Source: Agriotes lineatus
Lineage: Eukaryota > Arthropoda > Insecta > Coleoptera > Elateridae
Reading direction: 5' to 3'
DNA length: 64,000 nucleotides
Assembly (NCBI GenBank): GCA_940337035.1
Contig: CALNHX010002798.1
Span: 1-64,000 of the forward strand
The translations under genes were made by a program, and so were the position numbers. The notes beneath the pieces are model-generated. The model was not told where the DNA came from, made no database searches, and saw nothing but the letters and a program-made list of their open reading frames with translations. How positions within the stretch are numbered: position 1 is the first letter of the stretch; the number at the start of each line of letters is the position of its first letter. Below, piece after piece: positions 33,690 to 44,500 of this stretch.

Positions 33690-33980
33690 TGTTTATTAAG
33701 GATTTTATTCAAAAAATTTCTGAATTTTAGGCAACTTAGACTGCGTAGTCTTTGTAGATGAACGCCCAGCATTTTATGGCTTAATGTGCCTTGCACCTTG
33801 TGAACTCGAGCAAGGATCCACACGATTGCTATGGTCTTTGACGGCTCGTGTTGTTTAAGTATCATGAGAACGAGGATATATAAGCAAATTAGGCTTTGTT
33901 ACTGTTTGTGCACCCATATTGATTAACGTTTCACAAGACATTGCAGCTTGCATCATCAGAGTGAAAGTTGCACTGATGAT
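33690..33980 (-). mobile_element. Hammerhead-bearing repeat, copy B
   Basis: Second copy of the family at 21712-21960, same strand, with about 35 extra bases near 33890-33920. Its minus-strand frame (33865-33659, 68 codons) shares a run of positions with copy A, including ILKQ, HKVQGTLS and MLGV, even though the DNA differs at many sites. Confidence 0.6.
33928..33959 (-). ncRNA. Hammerhead ribozyme-like motif B
   Basis: Minus strand: CTGATGA, stem II GCAAG/CTTGT (one G-U pair, ten-base loop region), GAAAC, then GTT as a possible cleavage triplet. Flanks can pair distally (GTGCA with TGCAC), compatible with a type I stem I. Confidence 0.65.
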
Positions 33981-34127
33981 GCATGATGCATTATTTTAAG
34001 AAATCTGACTTTGCTCAAAATTAGATTGTACATTTTGAAGATTTAAAGTTCGAACGGTGGGAAATGGTAAACCCACCTGTCTTAACATATTATAGCCGGT
34101 TGTCTCACAGGAAAATTTAAGCCTTAA

Positions 34128-34736
34128 CCCTTCAGTACCCGTTTACGGTCTGTGAGACCGAGCAAACACATGATGCATTATATTACTTAATGTGCTAGCG
34201 TTAGTTTACCGCCCATTTCACTACCTTCCTATATATTGCCATTGAAGATCCGTATGCAGTTTTGAGTTCGTGCGTGCAGTGGTTTAAAAGTTATTTATAA
34301 TTTCGGTTTCAGAGACCGAAGCGGGTACCCGAGTTGTTTTTATTTTTACCTTTGATATACGACCAATGTGAGGAGAAAGAAGTACTTTTTGCATTTTTAG
34401 TAACACTGTCATACTAAAACATTATTATAGTCATGTCAGATTTTATGAGAAAGAACAGGCGCGACTAGAACAGACGATGCGAGATATAATAGCGGAGGAA
34501 GATGTCGACAACGCGTTTTATGAAGATGTGCCATCGTCTGACGAAGATAATTTATTGGAAACTAGCTAAGTGGACAGTGACACTGAACAGGAAATATCTG
34601 ATTAGGAAAACGTTAGTGAACCAGAAACTAATGCCATAAGATATCTCATTATTTTTATGGAGGTGGAAGAGGGGTGTCGGACTGCGAGACCGGTACGGGT
34701 ACTGATGTCTTAGAATTTTGAACGGGTACTGGAGGG
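34128..34736 (+). mobile_element. Non-autonomous piggyBac element (609 bp)
   Basis: Flanked by TTAA on both sides (34124-34127 and 34737-34740). Ends CCCTTCAGTACCCG and CGGGTACTGGAGGG are inverted repeats, and GTGAGACCG/CGAGACCG motifs recur subterminally. Inside, a broken acidic frame (EEDVDNAFYEDVPSSDEDN near 34500) resembles the acidic N-terminus of piggyBac transposases, so this is a deletion derivative of an autonomous element. It lacks the catalytic domain. Confidence 0.9.
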
Positions 34737-34967
34737 TTAAGAAAGTGGTTACTGTTTCATTTGAACATTTTTTAAATCTGCAGTTTAGGGCTTGAACCTG
34801 ATCTGGATTATAAATGTTCGCAAATTTGACTTTAAGCCTCTTGTTTTCTTTGCAAATAAAATTGGCGATTTAATGATTTGTTGTTTGATTTTATTATTAC
34901 ATCTGCCGGATAATTTTTTAATTCTGTTTTCTAAATTCTTTGCATCTAGAAAAGCTGCGTAATTATT

Positions 34968-35456
34968 TACAGCTTACAGAATATAGATTGACTCTCCAGG
35001 TAGTTCATGAAAGGCGCTGTGATCATATTTGATTTTACTGAATTGGCAGTATGAGGAAAGAAATAGGTACCTAAATGTCAAACATTCAAAGTTTGGTTAT
35101 ATTTTAAATGACAAGTAATCAGTAGAGGTGGGTAAAGGAATTTCGTTTGCGCAGTAGCTAATGTGATATGACAGATTTTTTGTGTTTTAAAGTGTGAAAA
35201 TTGCTGTTGCTGTTGATTTTGTTAATTCTGTTATTGTTTATATTTTTGTGTGTGTTGTTAATTCTGTTTTGAAATGCTTCATACAACAATATGTTGAGTA
35301 CGCCTCTGATTTATTGTGTCATTTAGCTTAAATAAGGTTAACAATTTAATGTCAATATGATAGATATCAAAAATGTTACCAATACGAAACTTAGAAATTA
35401 CTAGATTCTAACATTAGTTGCGATTTTCACCACGCTTTCTGGAATCTGTAAGCTGT
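34968..35456. mobile_element. TIR element 'ACAGCTTACAGAAT', copy 1 (489 bp)
   Basis: Ends ACAGCTTACAGAAT and ATCTGTAAGCTGT. The body matches 59574-60012, for example ATGACAGATT and TACCAATACGAAACTT. Non-coding non-autonomous DNA element; target duplication not resolved. Confidence 0.75.
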
Positions 35457-35739
35457 ATTCTTTCTCAAAATCCTAGATATTAGTTTACCTATTACTATAA
35501 TTTCAGTCAGCGGATGCTCTCTGGAAGTTTACCATTATTATGAGTAACAGTTGTAATAGTCTTATCCAAGGTGTTTTGAACGGGTAATGTTTGTTGAAAA
35601 TGGTGGTTGTCACACTTGATTTCAATTTAATGCCTTTAGTTTGCCATTAACTGTCTCAGAAGTGATCTTCACAGAGTCTGCCACTACATAATATTTCATG
35701 ATTTATATTTCTTAGCCGAACTGATCGTGGATGAGCATT

Positions 35740-37860
35740 TTGTTACGGTATCAAACGGTTCTTACGACGCCTGCCGATGGGCAGGCATCGATCGCTAGAC
35801 GAATCCGGGAAATGTGGCACGCTCACCCTGGAAGATCGATAAAACAGGCTAAAGGCCCCAGCTGAAATGCGCTCAGGGAGATGGGCGGGGTTAACACCGA
35901 TACGCCACAGGGCGAGCGTCACCTAATACGTGTTGAAGGTTATCAAAGAATGGGCGCCAACAGCTCTAACTCGGGATCTCCACGTTCTGCCGGAACTGGA
36001 CGGCGGAACGGGGCGGGGTTACAATCAAGTACTACTTCGAGTAACACCTGAATAGCTATTTCGAGAAAATACGCGAATAACTATGTCGAGAAAATACGCG
36101 AATAACTATTTCGAGAAAATCGTCGTACAATGCCAGCCGCAACCGCCTACCCTCCGCGTCTGGTCCTCGCCTCACAGCTGAAGTGGCACAGCGACACAAT
36201 CGCCCTGTAATATGTATACACCAACACAATAGTGTCAAGAAGAAACAAAACGGCGACAATATTAATACGTCTATTGGATCCCTGGGGGTGATCTAAATAC
36301 ATACATATATACACAGGTTACAAAACATCATGGTTGTAAAAGGAACTTAATGGTTAAGCCCAGCTGGGGTAAAGCGCTTAAGGCCTAAGGGGTTGGCGTA
36401 CAGTCGAGTCGGGTACCTCATCCAGGCCAGGTGTAATGGGTAAACGTGGGCTTAAACCCAACGGCCGGTCGCCGTTACGCGTGCAAACAAAACCTGAATT
36501 CGGGCCCTAAACCTCTGAACTCCCTGTACTAGGTCGTGATAAAATTGCCTGGCGGCACAAACCAACGATAGTTAATATTAAATTTAGGCGCTGACGGCGC
36601 TATCGATTAAGTGGGCTAACGGCGCGCGAGCTGACGCACACCACTGAATTTTCCAGCAGAGTGTACTTTCATTGCACTCTTTCACACAAAGTGTTCCGCC
36701 CACAACGTGCGATTATGATTCGAGACGGCGTGGGCACGCCACAGTAAGTCTCACCACGGGGTGACTTCGCTCTGGCACCGCACTGCAGCAGCTCGCAGGC
36801 GAGCAGCGGCACACATAAAGTTAGTTGGACAAAACAAGCGTCAGTACGGACAAATGCTATCTTTACTAGGAGTGTACCACGCTCTGGCTCCGCACTGCAG
36901 CAATGTGTATGCGAGAAGCGATACTTACAAAATTAGTTGAACAAAGCAAGCGTCAGTACGCACAAATGCTATTTTTACAAGGAGTGTACCACGCTCTAAC
37001 TCGCATTGCAGCAATTGGTATGCGAGAAGCGGTACTCACAAAATTAGTTGAACAAAGCAAGCGTCAGTATGCACAAATGTTATTTTTCAAGCGTTACCTG
37101 GCTAGCTCGGCCATCTTGCAGATGGGGAAACTTCCCTGGCAGCAAATGGTATGCGGGGATTGGCATTGCGGCGAAGCTCAAACGATGCGGAAGGCGAAAA
37201 TGGCTGGCTTACTCACGAGTCCCCTTGTCGGAAGAAGTCTGCGACGACCTACTCAAAGAACTGCGGTTATTAAGCTAATAAATCGGCATGTTGCTGTATT
37301 CCTGCGACGACTCGTTGCACCGAGAGCACCAACCGTTTCACACGTGTAGACTGTATAGCGAGCCCCTACCGGAACTTTCATCTGCGGGAAAGCACGACGA
37401 CAAGAATAGCCTTCGCGGCCACGGTACAAACTCAAAGGCAGGCGCCCTCAAGCGCCGAAACGCCCGAGAACGCCCAACGCGGCAACACAATCACTAACTG
37501 CCCTGTTCACGGCCTGCGATCAACTGCCCAGAAACGACCGTTAAACTCGCACAGCTGTGGTAAAAAAAGATGCGCGCGACATCAACCAGCCAATCACACG
37601 ACAAGATGCCAACACAAGCAAGTGGCGGCGACAAGGAAAGCCAGAGGCCTCGCAGTTGCACCAACAGCTAAGATTCTTGGCTAACAAGCGAGTTATCGAA
37701 GCGGAACGAAATCCAGACTTGCTACAAGGTGGTCGAAATTTAGAGAGAAGGATTCGGTATTTGTGAGTTTTTGAGATGAAACGCTTAAATGGCGGGAAAC
37801 GGATTTTAAATATAAATAAGCTACCCCAAAGGCGCGAAATTTAAATCAACAACCTGTTAT
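35740..37860. other. GC-rich segment, probably remains of an LTR element
   Basis: Markedly higher GC and CpG content than its flanks, with sharp edges near 35745 and 37860. Contains 112-bp tandem repeats and a three-fold AAATA motif series near 36060-36120. Open frames (36903-37349 among them) are interrupted readings of the repeats and match no family. I found no LTR pair, so the assignment is by composition only. Confidence 0.35.
36755..37090 (+). repeat. Tandem repeat, unit 112 bp, three copies
   Basis: The GCTCT at the head of each unit occurs at 36769, 36881 and 36993; shared blocks include GTCAGTACGGACAAATGCTA and AAATTAGTTGAACAAAGCAA. The first unit is the most diverged, and the third runs out at about 37090. 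Confidence 0.9.
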
Positions 37861-37983
37861 GTTCATTTTCGGATATTAGAACTGTAAAAAATTTGAATTT
37901 TAAACTTCAGTGACTGAACCAGCATTAAGCACCTCTAAATCCCTTCTTAAGTCATCTGTGTTAGTTGGTCCCATTTTCAAATA

Positions 37984-38610
37984 CAGTGAAATCTCTCATA
38001 ATCGGACACCGTAGTGCCACGAGCTTTGTCCGCTTAATGGAGGTGTCCTCTTAATAGAAATGCTTTGATTTTAATTTTTTTTGTCTAATCTTTATTTGAA
38101 TATAGAGCGACAAAGAGTACATACATTTTTAAATACAGACAGTGCTACATTTGCTTTCCATTATGACACTACTATAAAAAAGTAGCTTTAGTATATACAT
38201 ATCAACTGCAGCGTATAATGAAGAAAACCTACCTGCTTTTAATCAAATGCAGTTATAAACAAAGAGCACTTTGTTATAGATAAATAAAATCGCAGAACAC
38301 TTTCAGTTCCGAAATTCAGATACATAACTGAGGATTAAGGTTGGAAAACATAGGGCGCATATGAAAACATGTACTAATTCCCCTAGTTTTCTAGTATTTA
38401 AGCACATAATGATTAGTAACATGTCCACTTAAAAGAGGGAAATATTTAAAAATTTCCAGAATTGTCCTGTCCGCGTCCTGTTAACAGAGAGTCCTCTTAA
38501 TGAAGATGCCCTTGTATTTAAACTGCAGTGGTTCCCCATGGTGCTAAGCAAAATGTCCGCTTAATAGAGGGGTCCGCTTAATGGAGTGTCCGTTATGAGC
38601 GATTTCACTG
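37984..38610. mobile_element. pogo/Tigger-like MITE (627 bp, TA target)
   Basis: Ends CAGTGAAATCTCTCATAA and TTATGAGCGATTTCACTG between TA dinucleotides (37982-37983, 38611-38612). Subterminal 'gtccgcttaatggag' phrases recur at both ends, as is common in Tigger-type elements. The middle is AT-rich and non-coding. Confidence 0.85.
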
Positions 38611-38619
38611 TATTTTGTT

Positions 38620-39580
38620 TTTTCTATATTTCTAACTAAACCTACTTGTTCCCCTTCCAAATCCAGTGCCTTTGTTGCTCTCAGTACTTCGTTTTCTGTT
38701 CATGCCAGGATTGTGATATCATCGACATAAGGTCAACATTAGTGGGTTTTATTCATCATTATGCAAGCTGTATTTATTTTGCTTTTTCTTATCACATTCT
38801 TTATTTATGTAATATAGGGTGGTTGACAAGGAATCTCCCTATCTCAGTCCCATAATTGTTTTATAAGGTTCCAAAATAATGTTGTTAACTTTTACTTTAT
38901 TCGCCGAATTTTCTATTGTCATTTTCACTAACCTGATGATTTTTTCCGGCTGTTTCATCTTTTTCATTCCCTGGTATTATTTCTTTCTTATTATCGAATC
39001 GTATGCTCTTTGGAAATCTATAAATATCGCATGTAGACCTAATTCTATATTATGTTTGTAACAGGTTGTTTGTATTTCTTTTAATGTGAAACACTGATCT
39101 GGCTTTACCTAAATTCTGCACTGATTTGATAAAATGTTTCGAATTGCTATTGCTAAAATTTTGTACGTCGTATCTAACGCAATGCCCCTGTAATTTTTGC
39201 ATAACATCTTATCTCCTTTTTTGTGCTTTTGCATTATTATAGCCTCCTTTGATGATTTTGGGATTTCTTGTTGTCATATTTTCTTTATTAAATTATGTAT
39301 CTCATCCTTCACTTGTTCACCTCGATACTTCACCAATTCATCCGCAATTCCATTCTCTCCTGGACTTTTTCTGTTTTTATTTGGGCATGATTTCTAAAAT
39401 TTTTGCTTTTGTTGGTATAAGTGGTTCATGTTCGTCACTGCTATACGTTTCTATGTTTTTTACATCTTGCTCCTTTATTGTCAAAATTCCTTGAAAGTAC
39501 TCTTTCCACACTTTTACTGCTTCCATATCTTCTCCAATTAATTTAATCGAAGACCACTGTGTAAAACTTATTTTCAAACT
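38620..39580 (-). pseudogene. RTE-like LINE ORF2 relic
   Basis: Minus strand, right to left: VWKEYFQGILTIKEQDV (near 39510), NRKSPGENGIADELVKY (near 39350), CKNYRGIALDTTYKIL (near 39200), and KPDQCFTLKEI with IFIDFQRAYDSI (near 39100-38990). This is the order of RT segments in RTE-clade LINEs. Frameshifts and stops throughout; ends before the catalytic FADD box. Not functional. Confidence 0.75.
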
Positions 39581-40000
39581 ATATAATTATTATCGAAACT
39601 CGAAACATAAAATTTGAGCAAAATAGGTTAAGCTGTTTCCACTACAGATTCAAATATCTTCTTAACATTTTAGAATAGATTTACAAAATGAGGTTTAAAA
39701 GTGCTTATTCGAATATATCTACAGCTTTGCAACTATTATATAAAGTATTGTGACGTTTTACGTTTCGGGCTATTTAAAAATTATACGACGCTTCTTGTAT
39801 TAAACATTTATTTACAACGATTTATTTTAACTATTTACAAAGCAACTATTAAACGCGGAACACAAATTATTTATTACTACAGGAACTATTTCTAACAACA
39901 GATATACTTTATTTATTTATACACGACTTAACATTAATGATTTATATGGTTATATTTATTTGTTATACACTCGTTATTTATTTCCTAGAGTTATGTACAC
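39581..40000. other. AT-rich interval
   Basis: No gene; short frames at 39701-40128 are AT-biased. Confidence 0.4.
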
Positions 40001-40295
40001 ACGGGTTTATTTATATTGCATCTTTACGCCCTTCGAGTTGGATGAGAACTGTCGATTTTTCCCACTGCACCGGTTTATATACACGCCGGGCGAGTCATCC
40101 TAGAAACGTCCAGACCTTGCTCGATTAATCCAGCGACGCTGATGTGTTCGCGCGCAAGGTCGTTCTGGAATGTTCTGATGCGATCTGGCCCGAAGGTCGT
40201 TACACTTTCTGGAATGATCTGGAAGGCTGACTCACTCGTCGCACGGGACGCTGAGTCATATATAGACAACGGCCTGACCCCAAGGTCGTTACAGT
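40001..40295 (+). promoter_or_regulatory. Segment with heat-shock elements and TATA box
   Basis: Perfect trimeric HSE TTCTGGAATGTTC at 40163-40175 and an extended HSE (TTC, GAA, imperfect, GAA at five-base spacing) at 40207-40224, followed by TATATA near 40258-40264. The phrase AAGGTCGTT occurs three times (about 40156, 40193, 40280). No heat-shock gene follows: the next 330 bp are a MITE. It may be an LTR or promoter fragment of a stress-responsive element. Confidence 0.45.
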
Positions 40296-40626
40296 ATGAT
40301 TAAAAATTATTTTCATCTAGTATGGTTATGGAATAGTTTCTAATTTATGAATGTTTATGTTTATACTTAAATGTCAAATTTGGCATTTGATTTTTAAGCG
40401 ACTTGCCACTTAAAAACTGCGTTAGGAAAGGTGCTTCTGACAGTTCTGTTACCTCGAAATCGTTCATTCATCTCATTTCCACCCGCGCCGATGGTTATTA
40501 TCGATCTCTTTCTGCTAGCAAAAGCAGTTGGTAGAGGTACATTACCGAACGCAGCCACAGGCGCATTTATAAATTAGGAACCATTCCATAGACATACTAG
40601 ATGAAAATAATTTTGATCATACTATA
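40296..40626. mobile_element. MITE, ~331 bp, long TIRs
   Basis: Ends AGTATGATTAAAAATTATTT and AAATAATTTTGATCATACT, with TIRs of about 55 bp (CATCTAGTATG and CATACTAGATG inside). The middle is non-coding. Target duplication not resolved. Confidence 0.8.
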
Positions 40627-41214
40627 CTATTTTAGTTAGCCTGGAGTATATTGAAACATAAAAAAATATTTTAAGCCACCTATCTTTTAAAGGAGATGTA
40701 ATTACCTCCCAGTTAAATAAGTAGCTTCATTTTTAGATTTAAAAGAGCATTGATGATGTTGGAAAAGAAAGACAAGAAAGGTAATGGTATATTTATTTTA
40801 TATTTGGTTATGTAATAAACTTTACTTCTGTAATTAAAATTGAAATTCTATGTTTCAAAGTAAAATGTAAGAAATGTATAATTTTCTGTTTTTTTTTTCA
40901 CTTTGTATTTTGTTATGGAAACGTTACTTCTATAATTGAATTGGAAGAACATCATGCATATGTATGTGATGGTCTTTTGTGTCTCATACGATATCCGATA
41001 ATCTTTAATAACGAGAGGGCAGGTCAGGGACAAGAGGCGTCGCTTCGCGCCGTGCGCCAAAATTTGTATAGTTTTGGCTCTGTGCACGAGAGCCAACATT
41101 ACAAACCAAAAAGTGCTAGTTACACTGACAGTTAATTGCCGAACCTTAAACAAAATAAATAATCACACATATCTACTAACTCAATTACGGCCTAAGAACG
41201 TAAATAACATTTTA
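40627..41214. other. Interval without a recognisable gene
   Basis: Overlapping frames on both strands at 40848-41153 show no known domain. A GC-richer patch at 41000-41080 is the only compositional feature. Confidence 0.4.
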
Positions 41215-41260
41215 GTCTAAAAATAAAACGGGCTGAGAGTGGCCCGTTTTATTTTTAGAC
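41215..41260. repeat. Perfect 19-bp stem hairpin
   Basis: GTCTAAAAATAAAACGGGC, an 8-base loop, then the exact reverse complement. It is not followed by a T-run and lies in no gene. It may be a MITE remnant. Confidence 0.85.
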
Positions 41261-41719
41261 ACCCTTTACATATAAATTAAAAGAAAAACAATAAAGAGGG
41301 ATTACACTTTTTCTGAACTTATAAAAGAAAATATACATCATATTTTTATATTTATATTAATTTCATTCAATCAGAATATTCAGTGTTTTGTTTGTGACAA
41401 TTTAACTGATGTCATTGTCAACCAATGGCATTCTTCAATTTAAAAATAAACTACCAATCGAACGATTATTTTAGTGACAATAATTCGAGGAGCTTTATTT
41501 CAGCGACAATAATTCGAGGAGCTTTATTTCAGCGACAATTTTTTCTGTAACTATTTTTTAATGAAAAGTTAAATTGTCAAGACGAATAGGACTCTAGGTC
41601 GAAATATTGCAGACAATTTTTGCTCTTCAGATTGTCTCGTTTTTGTTGCTTTAGAAAATAACGACTCGTGCAAGCCCTCGTCGTTATTTTCGTCGCCGCA
41701 GAAATTCGTATCTGAATCA

Positions 41720-42272
41720 TACTGGGTGATTATAAATGCTTTTCCATCAAGTTGCCTTTGAAATATTTGTTGTATGAATAATATGTTGGTGGCACTGTAA
41801 GTCTATTCAAATTCGAGGTTAGCAGGTTAGGTTTTGCACATATATCTAATACTTACTATATTGCTAGCGGCTATGAGTGGGAAACTGGCGAAGGAAGTGA
41901 GACAGACAACCAACTCTTCAATGTATTTGGTGAGCTGTGCGCAAGCGCGGCGGCGTCGTCCTGCCAATGGGGAAGTGGGCAAGTTTAAAATTCGCTTCTA
42001 AAGGCGGAGTTCGAATTCTCACGCATGCGCACGAGACGCGTTATACTCTAAGTGAGACTATGTCGGCGCTGTAATGTTTTCCCACGTTCCGAGGCCCTAC
42101 TAGCAATATATGTGTATTATATATATGGTTTTGCATCAGTCTGACGTTCTGTTGTATGAATGATATGTTGGTGGCACTGTAAGTCTATGTCGAACAGTGC
42201 CACCAACATATTATTCATATAACAAATATTTCAAAGGCAACTTGATGGAAAATCATGTATAATCACCCGGTA
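41720..42272. mobile_element. MITE with ~75-bp TIRs, carrying a nested MITE
   Basis: Ends ACTGGGTGATTATAAATG and ATAATCACCCGGTA. Arms pair over about 75 bp (AATAATATGTTGGTGGCACT against AGTGCCACCAACATATTATT). The GC-richer MITE at 41856-42110 was inserted into its interior. Relatives with the same core phrase occur at 47174-48065 and 50569-50806. Confidence 0.85.
41856..42110. mobile_element. MITE, TIR CTATATTGCTAGC (copy 2)
   Basis: Second copy of 1556-1817, with the same ends and GC-rich body (GTGAGCTGTGCGCAAGCGCG, GAGACTATGTCGGCGC). Nested in the MITE 41720-42272. Confidence 0.9.
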
Positions 42273-43163
42273 TAAATATTGTGTATATAAAAGTAGTAAG
42301 TACGAAGGTAGTGCACATGACTATAATGGTTTTGCTTATACGGAGTGTCTCAAAAAACTGTGGCAAACATGAAAAAACGAAAAAGCAGGAGACAATTAAA
42401 TCTGGAAAGCGATCAAATTTAGGGCTAGGAAATAAAATATCAGAAGAAAGCTTATTATTAAAAGTACTTCTCAAAAATACAGAGATATACAGGGTGTTTC
42501 ATTTAAGCAAATCGGAGAACGGAAGGAGAAATTTTCGAACATTTACTTAGCGTAATTACATATATGATTTTGATGTATTGGCTTTTGTTTGCTTTTAAAT
42601 CTGATTTTATTTGATCCTAGTATTAATTTACGCATGCAATTCTTGTGTTTATTGTTTCTTGTATTAACAATGACTGGATTTTATATTTTCTAAACCTGGT
42701 TTTATGTTTTGTTTGGAGAGCTGAAGTGTTTAAATTATTATTTCAGCGGCGTTTGTTTATTATTACTTGAAATTGAGTATCTTACTGGCCGTAAATTGTT
42801 TTTTGTGCTAAAATACGCATATTTGAAAAACAGTTACATTTAGAGGTATGAAGTAAGATATCAAAAGAAAGCTCATTAAATGGGCGTTTCAAAAATATAA
42901 AAATATACAGGGCATTCTATTTAAAAAATCCGAAATTATTAGATTCTGTATAGTATCAATACCCACGACCACTATTTTACACTCTAAAGATAGTTCACTA
43001 AAGCGGTCATTTTTTGGTAATGTTTTCCTAAAATGCAGCATTTTTTGCATTAAATTGTTAATATCTCTAAAACAGCTGACGTTAGACTCATACAACTTTA
43101 TATCAAAATGAATAGTATTTGAATTCAAAACTTTTGAAATACCTAAATATAGGGAATTCCACT
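42273..43163. repeat. Degenerate repeats around an ATATACAGGG motif
   Basis: ATATACAGGGTGTTTCATTT (42485), ATATACAGGGCATTCTATTT (42900), AAATATAGGGAATTCCACTT (43143) and ATATACCGGGTGTTGTATTT (43362, already in the next repeat) begin similar stretches. Spacing is irregular (about 415, 243 and 219 bp). Probably a chain of old related insertions; non-coding. Confidence 0.5.
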
Positions 43164-43423
43164 TAAAAAAATCTGGTGTGATACACTCACACAACTTCCT
43201 TTTACAATGATCTTATAATTAGCCAAAAATTAGATTTTTAATTTTTAAACATTTGTCAAAAATTACAAACTACAAAAACGGTACAAAGTGGAGAGTTAGT
43301 TGAAGAGACAAATTTTTTCTAGAATTTTAAGGGGAATTCAAAAATGTAATAATATACCGGGTGTTGTATTTAAAATAGGAATTAATAAAAAAACAGAAAA
43401 AAAAACAAAAGAAACCCATTTTA

Positions 43424-44099
43424 TTTTAAGTTGTGAAAATTGACATTTAGAAATATAACTTTATAGTTTATGGAGATAAATTATGTCAAAAAAATTTGGA
43501 AATATGTGTTGTATTAATAATGCATGATTTTTCCTATTGGAATAATAAAAAAATCAAAAAGTTGACATAAAAGTTGAAATAATTACGACTTTTTTCTAAA
43601 TTATGAAGTTTCCACTTTTGTTATGTTAAAATTGAAATAATAATGATGGTAACATGTTGGCTATTTTAACTTATTATAATAAAAGACGGAAAATGGACCC
43701 CTAAAGTGGTGAACACTGTGCTTGAAAAATTTAAATATAACTTTAACACTCGATTTGATTATATTTAAATTTTCCAAGCACAGTGTTCACCTCTTTAGGG
43801 GTGCATTTTTCGTCTTTTATTATAATAAGTTAAATTAATCAACATGTTACCCTGATTATTAATTCAATTTTAACATAAAAACAAAAATGGAAACTTCATA
43901 ATTTAGAAAAAAGTCGTAGTTATTTCAACACAATGTCACTTTTCAACTTTATAATATCTTTTATAATGTAAACCTAATTTTTAAATATTAATAACAACTG
44001 ATGAAGCAACCATAAGTTGCAAAACGTCCTGTAATATTTAACATGTTACGACTTATTGATTTTTTATTATTCCAATAGTAAAAATTAGGCTTTATTAAT
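43424..44099 (+). mobile_element. Hammerhead-bearing palindromic insertion, 13-bp target duplication
   Basis: Flanked by GAAACCCATTTTA at 43411-43423 and 44100-44112; the uninterrupted site is present in copy 1 of the host repeat (856-868, complement). Most of the element is a palindrome folding near 43745, for example GTGGTGAACACTGTGCTTG with CAAGCACAGTGTTCACC. A hammerhead-like core lies at 43998-44028 as an unpaired interruption of the right arm, 71 bp before the 3' edge. No reading frame. I infer a non-autonomous Penelope-related element. Confidence 0.8.
43998..44028 (+). ncRNA. Hammerhead ribozyme-like motif D
   Basis: CTGATGA, spacer A, stem II GCAAC/GTTGC with loop CATAA, then AAAAC (G12 replaced by A) and GTC, a standard cleavage triplet. 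Stem I can form from TAAATATT (43982-43989) and AATATTTA (44033-44040), with an internal loop as in natural type I hammerheads. Confidence 0.7.
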
Positions 44100-44500
44100 G
44101 AAACCCATTTTAGAAGTATTCAACTGGAAAATCACCTATCTAACAACAATACACATTAAAAATGTAATAAAAATGTAAGTTTGAAAAAAATAATTAGAGC
44201 CGTTTTTGAAAAAATCGAAAAAAAACTAAAAAATCACAAGAGTGAACACCTACTTCTGGTTATGAGATTTTATTCAAAAGCTTGCTGTCGCATCTAGATA
44301 GTACACAAAACTTATATATGAAGTTTCAACGCCATGCCTCTTTTCGTTTTTGAGATATTCTGTTCACAGACAGACAGACCAATGAAAAACATATGTTGCT
44401 TGGGTTCGGGGGACTCTAAAACGTGAAGATCTGTTGAAAAATTAATTTCGAATTTTTGGGGTGAATGCAATACTTCCTTTATCGTAAAAGGAAGTAAAAA

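Larger units (their letters stand above)
43164..44500 (-). repeat. Interspersed repeat 'GGAAGT', copy 2 (inverted, interrupted)
   Basis: Reverse-orientation copy of 486-1150, from ACACTCACACAACTTCCTTT to TATCGTAAAAGGAAGT. Interrupted by a 676-bp element at 43424-44099. Comparison with copy 1 gives the exact empty site. Confidence 0.85.

Noticed and set aside
36903..37349. 148-codon repeat-containing frame
   Set aside because: Reading of the 112-bp tandem repeat; the unit is not a multiple of three, and the frame survives only through an indel.
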